Position numbers and translations under genes: made by a program. Of a DNA stretch of 64,000 nt, positions 1-7,778 are shown piece after piece (position 1 is the first letter of the stretch; every line of letters begins with the position of its first letter). The notes under the pieces are model-generated. The model did no database searches, had not been told where the DNA came from, and was given only the letters and a program-made list of their open reading frames with translations. The DNA is from Geopseudomonas aromaticivorans (GTDB taxonomy: Bacteria > Pseudomonadota > Gammaproteobacteria > Pseudomonadales > Pseudomonadaceae). The stretch spans positions 1 through 64,000 of the forward strand of contig NZ_JAHRGL010000040.1 in NCBI RefSeq assembly GCF_019097855.1. Reading direction: 5' to 3'.

Positions 1-563
<563 letters not shown>

Positions 564-573
564 GTACCCTCTC

Positions 574-599
574 GGGCGCGCCGCCCTGCTGGCGCGCCC
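574..599 (+). terminator. GC-rich hairpin after exaC
   Basis: A perfect 9-bp stem (GGGCGCGCC with GGCGCGCCC, 8-nt loop) begins 10 bases after the exaC stop. It lacks a good T-run, so on its own it is a weak intrinsic terminator. A stronger one follows at 674-699. Confidence 0.5.
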
Positions 600-673
600 C
601 TGCTTGTCGACGCGCCTTCCCTTGGTGCGCGGCCTGCCGGTGGTTACCCATGGCCCACGGCGGGTCCTTGTCG

Positions 674-699
674 AACGCGGCTCCGGCCGCGTTTTTTTT
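674..699 (+). terminator. Intrinsic terminator between exaC and pqqA
   Basis: Stem ACGCGGC / GCCGCGT with a four-base loop, followed directly by eight T residues. It separates the exaC transcript from the pqq operon. Confidence 0.85.
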
Positions 700-752
700 C
701 GTCCCGGATTTGCGCGACCGGGCGGGCCTACCAAGGTCAGCGAAAACTCCTT

Positions 753-768
753 CCAAAGTACCATTTGG
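753..768. promoter_or_regulatory. Inverted repeat upstream of pqqA, possible activator site
   Basis: CCAAA and TTTGG separated by six bases lie about 70 bp upstream of the pqqA start, inside the 140-bp region that must hold the pqq promoter. In pseudomonads the pqq and exa genes are controlled by LuxR-type response regulators such as ErbR/AgmR. That this repeat is their site is inference from position only. Confidence 0.3.
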
Positions 769-839
769 TCCGGGCGCCTGCGGGAGCATAACTGTGTTGC
801 CGGAATTCACCGGCTTTCGACAACAATGAGGACTGCGCC

Positions 840-911
840 ATGTGGACCAAGCCCGCCTTCACCGATCTGCGCATTGGCTTTGAAGTGACCATGTACTTCG
901 CCAACCGTTGA
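840..911 (+). CDS. pqqA: PQQ precursor peptide PqqA
   Basis: A 23-residue ribosomally made peptide, [20 protein letters not shown]..., whose Glu15 and Tyr19 (spacing E-x3-Y in EVTMY) are cross-linked and become the backbone of pyrroloquinoline quinone. Length and sequence match PqqA of pseudomonads almost residue for residue. A GAGG ribosome site lies 8 bases before the ATG. PqqD carries the peptide to the radical SAM enzyme PqqE, both encoded downstream. It is the first gene of the pqq operon and is too short for ordinary ORF finders. Confidence 0.97.
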   Translation: MWTKPAFTDLRIGFEVTMYFANR

Positions 912-918
912 TCAACAT

Positions 919-939
919 AGCCCCGGCCCTGCCGGGGCT
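919..939 (+). promoter_or_regulatory. pqqA-pqqB intercistronic stem-loop
   Basis: A perfect 9-bp stem (AGCCCCGGC / GCCGGGGCT, CCT loop) starts 7 bases after the pqqA stop, with no T-run. Its position suggests partial termination or RNA processing that leaves more pqqA message than pqqBCDE message, as reported for other pqq operons. The structure is seen; the function is inferred. Confidence 0.6.
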
Positions 940-958
940 TCCCACCCGGGGTCTGCCC

Positions 959-1870
959 ATGCATATCCGTATTCTCGGTTCCGCCGCCGGCGGTGGTTTT
1001 CCCCAGTGGAACTGCAACTGCCGCAACTGCCGCGGCCTGCGCGAAGGCACCCTGAGTGCCACGGCGCGTACCCAATCTTCCATCGCCCTGTCCGATGACG
1101 GGGTGAACTGGATCATCTGCAACGCCTCGCCGGACATCCGTGCGCAGATCGAGGCCTTCCCGGCCCTGCAGCCGGCCCGCGCGCTGCGCGACACGGCGAT
1201 CCGCGCGCTGATCCTGCTGGACAGCCAGATCGACCACACCACCGGCCTGCTCACCCTGCGCGAAGGCTGCCCGCACGAGGTGTGGTGCACCGAGATGGTC
1301 CACCAGGACCTGACCAGCGGCTTCCCGCTGTTCAACATGCTGGAGCACTGGAACGGCGGCCTGCGCTGGAATCCCATCGGCCTGGAGCAGAGTTTCAGCG
1401 TTGCCGCCTGCCCGGCGCTGCGCTTCACGCCGATCCCGCTGCGCAGCGCGGCGCCGCCCTACTCGCCGCACCGCAACGACCCGCACCCGGGCGACAACCT
1501 CGGCCTGCTGGTCGAGGACAGCCGCACCGGCGGACGGCTGTTCTACGCCCCCGGCCTCGGCCAGGTCGACGGCGAACTGCTGGAGTGGATGGACCGCGCC
1601 GACTGCCTGCTGGTCGACGGCACCCTGTGGCGCGACGACGAGATGATCCACGCCGGCGTCGGCGACAAGCTCGGCAGCGCCATGGGCCACCTGCCGCAGA
1701 GCGGCGCCGGCGGCATGCTCGAGGTGCTCGAGCGCCTGCCGCGCCAGCGCAAGGTGCTCATCCACATCAACAACACCAACCCGATCCTCGACGAGGACTC
1801 GGCCGAGCGCGCCGAACTGACCGCGCGCGGCATCGAGGTCGCCTGGGACGGCATGCACATCGAGCTGTAA
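959..1870 (+). CDS. pqqB: PQQ biosynthesis protein PqqB
   Basis: A 303-residue metallo-beta-lactamase-fold protein needed for PQQ formation. It is proposed to hydroxylate the tyrosine of the PqqA-derived intermediate. The chosen ATG gives the family's conserved N-terminus [15 protein letters not shown]; the open frame extends further upstream but without homology. The [10 protein letters not shown] segment near residue 20 supplies the CxCxxC zinc-binding cluster typical of PqqB, while the hydrolase HxHxDH motif is degenerate (SQIDHTTG), as in the family. Length equals the usual 300-308 residues. A 128-bp gap packed with palindromic repeats separates it from pqqC. Confidence 0.96.
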   Translation: MHIRILGSAAGGGFPQWNCNCRNCRGLREGTLSATARTQSSIALSDDGVNWIICNASPDIRAQIEAFPALQPARALRDTAIRALILLDSQIDHTTGLLTLREGCPHEVWCTEMVHQDLTSGFPLFNMLEHWNGGLRWNPIGLEQSFSVAACPALRFTPIPLRSAAPPYSPHRNDPHPGDNLGLLVEDSRTGGRLFYAPGLGQVDGELLEWMDRADCLLVDGTLWRDDEMIHAGVGDKLGSAMGHLPQSGAGGMLEVLERLPRQRKVLIHINNTNPILDEDSAERAELTARGIEVAWDGMHIEL

Positions 1871-1886
1871 CGGATTGTCGGCTGAT

Positions 1887-1945
1887 GGTGCGCACGGCGC
1901 ACCCTACGCCAGCCGCGCCGCCCAGTAGGGTGCGCCATGCGCACC
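1887..1945. repeat. Palindromic repeat pair (REP/BIME-like) between pqqB and pqqC
   Basis: Two head-to-head copies of one unit: GGTGCGCACGGCGCACCC followed by TACG at 1887-1908, and its inverse GTAGGGTGCGCCATGCGCACC minus its ends at 1925-1945. Each half is itself palindromic and together they can fold into a long hairpin. The same unit recurs at 2765-2864, 5202-5363 and 22857-22878. Confidence 0.85.
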
Positions 1946-1998
1946 GCACCACCAGAACAACAAAGAGCCGCGCCGGTCGCGGCCGCCGAGGAGTCGCG

Positions 1999-2751
1999 AT
2001 GACCCAGACTGCCATGAGCCCCGCCGAATTCGAGCAGGCGCTGCGCGCCAAGGGCGCCTACTACCACATCCACCACCCGTTCCACGTCGCCATGTACGAG
2101 GGCCGCGCCAGCCGCGAGCAGATCCAGGGCTGGGTGGCCAACCGCTTCTACTACCAGGTGTGCATCCCGGTGAAGGACGCGGCGATCATGGCCAACTGCC
2201 CGGACCGCGACACCCGTCGCGAGTGGATCCAGCGTATCGTCGACCACGACGGCGCACCGGGCGAGGAGGGCGGCATCGAGGCCTGGCTGCGCCTCGGCGA
2301 GGCCGTCGGCCTGACCCGCGCGCAGCTGCTCTCCCAGGAGCTGGTGCTGCCCGGCGTGCGCTTCGCGGTGGACGCCTACGTCAACTTCGCCCGCCGCGCC
2401 TGCTGGCAGGAAGCGGCCAGCAGCTCGCTGACCGAGCTGTTCGCCCCGCACATCCACCAGTCGCGCCTGGACGCCTGGCCGGCGCACTATCCGTGGATCG
2501 ACGCCGGCGGCTACGACTACTTCCGCAAGCGCCTCAAGGAAGCGCGCCGCGACGTCGAGCACGGCCTGCGCATCACCCTGGCGCACTACACCACCTGGGA
2601 AGCCCAGCAGCGCATGTTGGAGATCCTGCAGTTCAAGCTCGACGTGCTGTGGAGCATGCTCGACGCCATGAGCATGGCCTACGAACTGCAGCGCCCGCCG
2701 TACCACACGGTGACGGCCGAGCGGGTCTGGCACCGGGGGATCGCGCTGTGA
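1999..2751 (+). CDS. pqqC: PQQ synthase PqqC
   Basis: Catalyses the last step of PQQ synthesis, ring closure and eight-electron oxidation of AHQQ by O2 without a cofactor. The 250-residue all-helical protein matches the family's usual length. It shows the conserved N-terminal YYHIHHPFH segment and the active-site stretches [12 protein letters not shown] and DHDG. The ATG at 1999 follows GAGG (GCCGAGGAGTCGCG) and starts the recognisable domain; the longer open frame upstream is pqqB read in another frame. It lies between repeat-filled gaps but in the usual pqqBCDE order. Confidence 0.96.
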   Translation: MTQTAMSPAEFEQALRAKGAYYHIHHPFHVAMYEGRASREQIQGWVANRFYYQVCIPVKDAAIMANCPDRDTRREWIQRIVDHDGAPGEEGGIEAWLRLGEAVGLTRAQLLSQELVLPGVRFAVDAYVNFARRACWQEAASSSLTELFAPHIHQSRLDAWPAHYPWIDAGGYDYFRKRLKEARRDVEHGLRITLAHYTTWEAQQRMLEILQFKLDVLWSMLDAMSMAYELQRPPYHTVTAERVWHRGIAL

Positions 2752-2764
2752 ACCGTACCCCCTT

Positions 2765-2864
2765 GGTGCGCACGGCGCACCCTACGGCTGACGCACTCCG
2801 CGCAGGGTGCGCCATGCGCACCCTTGCCGTCTCATGCTTGCCGGTGCGCATGGCGCACCCTGCG
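2765..2864. repeat. Three REP/BIME-like units between pqqC and pqqD
   Basis: Units at 2765-2786 (forward), 2803-2822 (inverted) and 2843-2864 (forward) fill almost the whole 121-bp gap. The last copy ends a few bases before the pqqD ribosome site GGAGG at 2864-2868, so RNA folding of the repeat could influence pqqD translation. Individual copies differ by one or two bases, for example CCCTGCG for CCCTACG. Confidence 0.85.
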
Positions 2865-2872
2865 GAGGCCCG

Positions 2873-3151
2873 ATGAACGACGAACTCATGCACAAGATCC
2901 CGGTGCTGCGCCGTGGCTTCCGCTTCCAGTGGGAACCGGCCCAGAGCTGCCACGTGCTGCTCTATCCCGAGGGGATGATCCAGCTCAACGACAGCGCCGG
3001 AGCGATCCTCGCCGAGGTCGACGGCACGCGCAGCGTCGCTGCCATCATCGATGACCTCAGCGCGCGTTTCCCCGAGGTGCCGGGCATCGACGAAGACATT
3101 CTGGTTTTCCTGGAGGTGGCCCATGAACGTTTCTGGATCGAGCTTCGCTAA
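2873..3151 (+). CDS. pqqD: PqqA-binding chaperone PqqD
   Basis: A 92-residue RiPP recognition element protein that binds the PqqA peptide and delivers it to PqqE. The start is set by a GGAGG ribosome site five bases upstream and by the family N-terminus ([18 protein letters not shown]). The conserved core [18 protein letters not shown] is present. Its 3' end overlaps pqqE by 29 bases, which implies translational coupling of chaperone and enzyme. Confidence 0.95.
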   Translation: MNDELMHKIPVLRRGFRFQWEPAQSCHVLLYPEGMIQLNDSAGAILAEVDGTRSVAAIIDDLSARFPEVPGIDEDILVFLEVAHERFWIELR

Positions 3152-4277
3152 GCCGGGCCACACGCCCGGCCCGCCACTGTGGCTGCTGGCCGAGCTGACC
3201 TACCGCTGCCCGCTGCAGTGCCCGTACTGCTCCAACCCGCTGGACTTCGCCAAGCAGGGCGAGGAGCTGAGCACTGCGCAGTGGATCGAGGTGTTCCGTC
3301 AGGCCCGCGAGCTGGGCGCCGCCCAGCTCGGCTTTTCCGGTGGCGAGCCGCTGGTGCGCCAGGACCTGGTCGAGCTGATCGCTGCCGCCCGCGAGCTGGG
3401 CTACTACACCAACCTGATCACCTCCGGCATCGGCCTGACCGAGGCGAAGATCGCCAGCTTCCGCGAGGCCGGCCTCGACCACATCCAGATCAGCTTCCAG
3501 GCCGCCGACGAGGAGGTGAACAACCTGCTGGCCGGATCAAAGAAGGCCTTCGCCCACAAGCTGGAAATGGCCCGCGCGGTGAAGAAGCACGGCTATCCGA
3601 TGGTGCTCAACTTCGTCACCCACCGGCACAACATCGACAACATCGAGCGGATCATCGAGCTGTGCCTGGAGCTGGAGGCCGACTTCGTCGAGCTGGCCAC
3701 CTGCCAGTTCTACGGCTGGGCCGAGCTGAACCGCGCCGGGCTGTTGCCGACCAAGGCGCAGCTGGAGCGCGCCGAGCGCATCACCAACGAGTGGCGCGAC
3801 AAGCTCTCCGCGCAGAAACATCCGTGCAAGCTGATCTTCGTCACCCCGGACTACTACGAGGAGCGGCCCAAGGCGTGCATGAACGGCTGGGGCAACCTGT
3901 TCCTCGACATCACCCCGGACGGCACCGCGCTGCCGTGCCACAGCGCGCGCCAGCTGCCGGTGCAGTTCCCCAACGTGCGCGAGCACAGCCTCAAGCACAT
4001 CTGGTTCGAGTCCTTCGGCTTCAACCGCTACCGCGGCGACGACTGGATGCCCGAGCCGTGCCGCTCCTGCGACGAGAAGGACCGCGACTTCGGCGGCTGC
4101 CGCTGCCAGGCGTTCATGCTCACCGGCAATGCCGACAACGCCGACCCGGTGTGCAGCAAGTCGGCGCACCACGGCCTGATCCTCGACGCCCGTCGCGAGG
4201 CCGAGCAGGCGCCGTTGCAGCTCGACGAGTTGATCTACCGCAGTGCGAAGGCCTCGCAGATCATCTGCAAGAGCTGA
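3123..4277 (+). CDS. pqqE: PqqA peptide cyclase PqqE, radical SAM
   Basis: Radical SAM/SPASM enzyme that forms the Glu-Tyr carbon-carbon bond in PqqA. The 384-residue protein has the CX3CX2C cluster at C29, C33 and C36 ([10 protein letters not shown]), the GGEPL motif, and a C-terminal SPASM domain with Cys-rich blocks around [19 protein letters not shown] and GGCRCQA that bind auxiliary Fe-S clusters. Start at 3123, inside the pqqD 3' end, gives the family N-terminus; an AGGTGG ribosome site precedes it. Its final codons lead into a repeat-altered junction with the next gene. Confidence 0.97.
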   Translation: MNVSGSSFAKPGHTPGPPLWLLAELTYRCPLQCPYCSNPLDFAKQGEELSTAQWIEVFRQARELGAAQLGFSGGEPLVRQDLVELIAAARELGYYTNLITSGIGLTEAKIASFREAGLDHIQISFQAADEEVNNLLAGSKKAFAHKLEMARAVKKHGYPMVLNFVTHRHNIDNIERIIELCLELEADFVELATCQFYGWAELNRAGLLPTKAQLERAERITNEWRDKLSAQKHPCKLIFVTPDYYEERPKACMNGWGNLFLDITPDGTALPCHSARQLPVQFPNVREHSLKHIWFESFGFNRYRGDDWMPEPCRSCDEKDRDFGGCRCQAFMLTGNADNADPVCSKSAHHGLILDARREAEQAPLQLDELIYRSAKASQIICKS

Positions 4278-4305
4278 GGAGAGATTGCATGTGCGGGGCA
4301 CGATG

Positions 4306-4414
4306 TCGGGTGGATGGCCACCCCGTGGATAGCCACCCTGTGGAAAACCGCGTCAGCGTTTTTCACCGAAGAGGCTGCTGCGGTGGATAAGGCTGCGCCG
4401 TTATCCACCCTACG
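4306..4414. repeat. GTGGATAAC-type palindromic repeat at the 5' end of the S9 gene
   Basis: GGGTGGATGGCCACCC, GTGGATAGCCACCC and a fuller inverted copy GTGGATAAGGCTGC...GTTATCCACCCTACG (4382-4414) occupy about 110 bp. The end heptamer CCCTACG is shared with the GGTGCGC and GTGGGTTA repeat families of this window. The block straddles the predicted start of the following gene and probably replaced its original start region. Confidence 0.7.
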
Positions 4415-6503
4415 TCCTGCGCTCCAGTCGCTGCCCTGTGGCGACTGGCCGAGTCGCTGGTCGGCCAGCCATGCCGCGGTCGCCAGCCGCGACTTCGCCG
4501 AGCTGCGCGCCGGTCTCGGCGGCCTGCTGTGGCTGGCCTTCGACCCGGCGGAGGCGGGCTGCAGCCTGTGGTTGTGGCGTGAGGGCATTACCCGGCGCCT
4601 GACGCCGCCGGGGCTGTCGGTGCGCAGCCGGGTCTACGAATACGGCGGCGGTGCCTTCTGCGTGGCGGGCGCCGGCGTGGCGCTGGTCGACGAGGCGGAT
4701 CAGCAGGTCTACCGGCTGGCGGTAGACGCCGATGGCGGGGCCGGACCGCTGCATGCCCTGACTGCGCGCCCCGACTGCCGCTACGGCGACCTGCACTTCG
4801 CGCCGGCCTGGCAGGCTGTGCTGGCGGTGGAGGAAAGCCGCGAGGCCGAGGCGGTGGTGCACCGGCTGGTCAGCCTGGACCTGGCCGACGGCAGCCGCCG
4901 GGTGCTGGCCGAGGGCGCCGACTTCTACAGCGCGCCGCGCCTGAGCGGCGACGGCCGCCAGCTGGCGTGGATCGAATGGGCGCGCCCCGAACTGCCGTGG
5001 ACCGCCACCCGGCTGTGCCGCGCCGCGGTGTACGCCGATGGCTCGCTCGGTCCGCGTGAAGTGCTGGCCGGCGCGGCGGGCAATGAGTCATTGCAGCAAC
5101 CGACGTTCACTGCCGATGAGCGGCTGGTCTGCCTGAGCGACCGTGGCGGCTGGTGGCAGCCGTGGGGCGAGCGCGATGGATGCTGGCAGCCCGAAGGCGG
5201 AGCGCAGGGCGCACCCTACGGTGGGCCGGCCGCTGGGGTGTGCATGCCGGTAGGGTGCGCTGTGCGCACCGGGCAGGGCGTCGGGGATGCTGGTGCGCAT
5301 GGCGCACCCTACGGTGAGCCGGCCGCTGGGACATGTATGTCGGTAGGGTGCGCCGTGCGCACCGGCGTCTCCACCGACAGCGAGGGCTGGAGCGAGCCAT
5401 GGCCCATGGCCAGCGCCGACCACGCCCCGGCCCCCTGGCAGCTGGGCACCGTCAGCTACCTGCCGCTGGCGGGCGACGGCCTGCTGCTCAGCCGCCTGCA
5501 GGACGGCTGGGGGCTGCTGGTCGAGCGCGACGGTGGCGGGCGCGAGCGGCGCCTGGCGCCCGCGTTCTCGCGCTTTCGCCAGCTGGCCGCGGACGCCGCG
5601 TTTTTCTACTGCATCGCCGGTGCCCCCGACCGCCTGCCCGCCGTGCTGGCCATCGCCCGCGATTCGGGCGCGGTGCGCATCCTCGCCGGCGGCGAGCAGC
5701 CGCTGGCCGCCGCCGAGCTGTCCTGTCCCGCGCCGCTCGGTTTCGCCAGCGGCGCGGGCGAGCGCGCCCACGCCTTCTTCTATCCGCCGCGCAACGCCGC
5801 CTGTGGGGTGCCGGCCGGCGAGAAGCCGCCGCTGGTGCTGTTCCTGCACGGCGGGCCGACCTCGGCCTGCTACCCGGTGTTCGATCCGCGCATCCAGTTC
5901 TGGACCCAGCGCGGCTTTGCCGTGGCCGATCTCAACTACCGCGGCTCCAGCGGTTTCGGCCGAGCCTTCCGCCTGCGTTTGGCCGGCGAGTGGGGGCGCA
6001 TCGAGGTGGAAGATGCCGTCGCCCTGGTCGGTCATCTCGGCGCGCAGGGCCTGATCGACCCGGCGCGCGCCTTCATCCGCGGCGCCAGCGCCGGCGGCTA
6101 CACCGCGCTGTGCGCGCTGGCTTTCCACGACGTCTTCCGCGGCGGCGCCAGCCTGTACGGGGTCAGCGATCCGCTGGCCCTGCGCCGCGCCACCCACAAG
6201 TTCGAGGGCGACTACCTGGACTGGCTGATCGGCGACCCCGAGCGTGATGGCGAACGCTATGCGGCGCGCACGCCGCTGCTGCACGCCGGGCGCATCGCCG
6301 CGCCGCTGATCTTCTTCCAGGGTGGCCTGGATGCGGTGGTGGTGCCGCAGCAGACCGAGGCGATGGTCGCCGCCCTGCGCGCGCGCGGGGTGGCGGTGGC
6401 GTACCGCCACTATGCCGAGGAGCGCCACGGCTTTCGCCAGGCCGCCAACCTGGCCGATGCCCTCGAGCGCGAGTGGCAGTTCTACCGACGGTTGCTTGAC
6501 TAG
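4314..6503 (+). CDS. S9-family peptidase (prolyl oligopeptidase type) of the pqq cluster
   Basis: A 729-residue serine peptidase of the S9/DAP family: a beta-propeller N-terminal part, then an alpha/beta-hydrolase domain with catalytic Ser592 (GASAGG), Asp673 (GGLDAV) and His705 (EERHGF). A homologue (pqqH in some annotations) follows pqqE in P. aeruginosa, and a role in trimming the PqqA intermediate is plausible but unproven. Two oddities are visible. Residues about 297-350 are translated from two tandem palindromic repeat units. The first ~30 codons derive from another repeat, and the ATG with a good ribosome site (AGGAGAG before 4289) is out of frame. The start at 4314 is therefore uncertain; homology resumes near residue 30-35. 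Confidence 0.75.
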   Translation: MATPWIATLWKTASAFFTEEAAAVDKAAPLSTLRPALQSLPCGDWPSRWSASHAAVASRDFAELRAGLGGLLWLAFDPAEAGCSLWLWREGITRRLTPPGLSVRSRVYEYGGGAFCVAGAGVALVDEADQQVYRLAVDADGGAGPLHALTARPDCRYGDLHFAPAWQAVLAVEESREAEAVVHRLVSLDLADGSRRVLAEGADFYSAPRLSGDGRQLAWIEWARPELPWTATRLCRAAVYADGSLGPREVLAGAAGNESLQQPTFTADERLVCLSDRGGWWQPWGERDGCWQPEGGAQGAPYGGPAAGVCMPVGCAVRTGQGVGDAGAHGAPYGEPAAGTCMSVGCAVRTGVSTDSEGWSEPWPMASADHAPAPWQLGTVSYLPLAGDGLLLSRLQDGWGLLVERDGGGRERRLAPAFSRFRQLAADAAFFYCIAGAPDRLPAVLAIARDSGAVRILAGGEQPLAAAELSCPAPLGFASGAGERAHAFFYPPRNAACGVPAGEKPPLVLFLHGGPTSACYPVFDPRIQFWTQRGFAVADLNYRGSSGFGRAFRLRLAGEWGRIEVEDAVALVGHLGAQGLIDPARAFIRGASAGGYTALCALAFHDVFRGGASLYGVSDPLALRRATHKFEGDYLDWLIGDPERDGERYAARTPLLHAGRIAAPLIFFQGGLDAVVVPQQTEAMVAALRARGVAVAYRHYAEERHGFRQAANLADALEREWQFYRRLLD
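5202..5363. repeat. Two tandem BIME-like units inside the S9 peptidase ORF
   Basis: Unit A (5202-5270) and unit B (5292-5363) each have a GGCGCACCCTACGG half, a shared core G-GCCGGCCGCTGGG, and an inverted GGTAGGGTGCGC half. They are in frame and add about 54 residues (...GAPYGGPAAG... / ...GAPYGEPAAG...). They are the same family as the intergenic copies at 1887-1945 and 2765-2864. Confidence 0.9.
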
Positions 6504-6617
6504 CGCCGCTACCGCAGGGCGGCTGTGCACCTTGGGTGGATTGCAAAGACCGACTAATGCAGTAGGCTGTCGCCTAGTAATATTTCATAACAACAAAGAT
6601 GCTCGTCAGGTTCCCGC

Positions 6618-7778
6618 ATGTCTGCCATCAGCCCGCTTCGCAAGTTCGTCAGCCCGGAAATCATCTTCGGCGCCGGCTCCCGCCACTCGGTCGGCAACTA
6701 CGCGGCGACCTTCGGCGCGCGCCGGGTGCTGGTGGTCTCCGATCCCGGCGTGCAGGCGGCCGGCTGGGTCGGCGACGTGCTGGCCAGCCTCGATCGCCAG
6801 GGCATCGCCCACGTGCTGTACACCGCCGTTTCGCCCAACCCGCGGGTCGAGGAGGTGATGCACGGCGCCGAGCTGTACCGCGCCAGCGCCTGCGACGTGA
6901 TCGTCGCGGTCGGCGGCGGCAGCCCGATGGACTGCGCCAAGGCCATTGGCATCGTCGCCGCCCACGGGCGCAGCATCCTCGAGTTCGAGGGCGTCGACAC
7001 CATTCGCGTGCCCAGCCCGCCGCTGATCCTGATCCCCACCACCGCCGGCACCTCGGCCGACGTGTCGCAGTTCGTGATCATCTCCAACCAGACCGAGCGG
7101 ATGAAGTTCTCCATCGTCAGCAAGGCGGTGGTGCCGGACGTGTCGCTGATCGACCCGGAAACCACGGTGAGCATGGACCCGTTCCTCTCCGCCTGCACCG
7201 GCATCGACGCCCTGGTGCACGCCATCGAGGCGTTCGTCTCCACCGGCAGCGGGCCGCTCACCGACCCCCACGCGCTGGAGGCGATGCGCCTGATCAACGG
7301 CAACCTGGTGCAGATGATCGCCAATCCGCAGGACATCGCCCTGCGCGAGAAGATCATGCTCGGCAGCATGCAGGCCGGGCTGGCGTTCTCCAACGCGATT
7401 CTCGGCGCGGTGCACGCCATGAGCCACAGCCTCGGCGGCTACCTCGACCTGCCGCACGGGCTGTGCAACGCGGCGCTGGTCGAGCATGTGGTGGCGTTCA
7501 ACTTCGACGCTGCGCCGGAGCGCTTTCGCATCGTCGCCGAGACCTTCGGCATCGACTGCCGCGGGCTGACCCCGCCGCAGGTGCGCGGCCGGCTGGTCGA
7601 CCACCTGATCGCCTTCAAGCGCGCGGTGGGCTTCGAGGAAACCCTCAAGCTGCACGGCGTCGGCAGCTCGGACATCCCGTTCCTGTCGCAGCACGCCATG
7701 CAGGACCCGTGCATCCTGACCAACCCCAGGCACTCGACCCAGCGCGACGTCGAGGTGGTGTATGGCGAAGCTCTCTGA
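6618..7778 (+). CDS. ercA: Iron-containing alcohol dehydrogenase ErcA
   Basis: A 386-residue group III (Fe-dependent) alcohol dehydrogenase. Visible features are the NAD-binding GGGSPMDCAKA motif, the TTAGTSADVS segment, and the metal-binding histidines H266, H270 and H280 in AVHAMSHSLGGYLDLPHG. In P. aeruginosa the homologue is needed for normal regulation of ethanol oxidation rather than bulk catalysis. A sensory role is suggested there by its coupling to ercS, with which this gene overlaps by 17 bases. The upstream 114-bp gap is AT-rich near the start and may hold a promoter. The ribosome site is weak. Confidence 0.9.
   Translation: MSAISPLRKFVSPEIIFGAGSRHSVGNYAATFGARRVLVVSDPGVQAAGWVGDVLASLDRQGIAHVLYTAVSPNPRVEEVMHGAELYRASACDVIVAVGGGSPMDCAKAIGIVAAHGRSILEFEGVDTIRVPSPPLILIPTTAGTSADVSQFVIISNQTERMKFSIVSKAVVPDVSLIDPETTVSMDPFLSACTGIDALVHAIEAFVSTGSGPLTDPHALEAMRLINGNLVQMIANPQDIALREKIMLGSMQAGLAFSNAILGAVHAMSHSLGGYLDLPHGLCNAALVEHVVAFNFDAAPERFRIVAETFGIDCRGLTPPQVRGRLVDHLIAFKRAVGFEETLKLHGVGSSDIPFLSQHAMQDPCILTNPRHSTQRDVEVVYGEAL

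Noticed and set aside
737-1858. Long antisense ORF of 373 codons over pqqB
   Set aside because: High-GC shadow frame; the opposite strand carries an intact, recognisable pqqB, and the antisense product has repetitive Ala/Arg/Gly/Gln/Val composition and no motif. The same applies to the other long antisense ORFs, for example over ileS (40098-41849) and prfC (57028-58890).
1887-5363. CRISPR array
   Set aside because: The repeats are palindromic and irregularly spaced, and no cas genes are present; they are REP/BIME-like.
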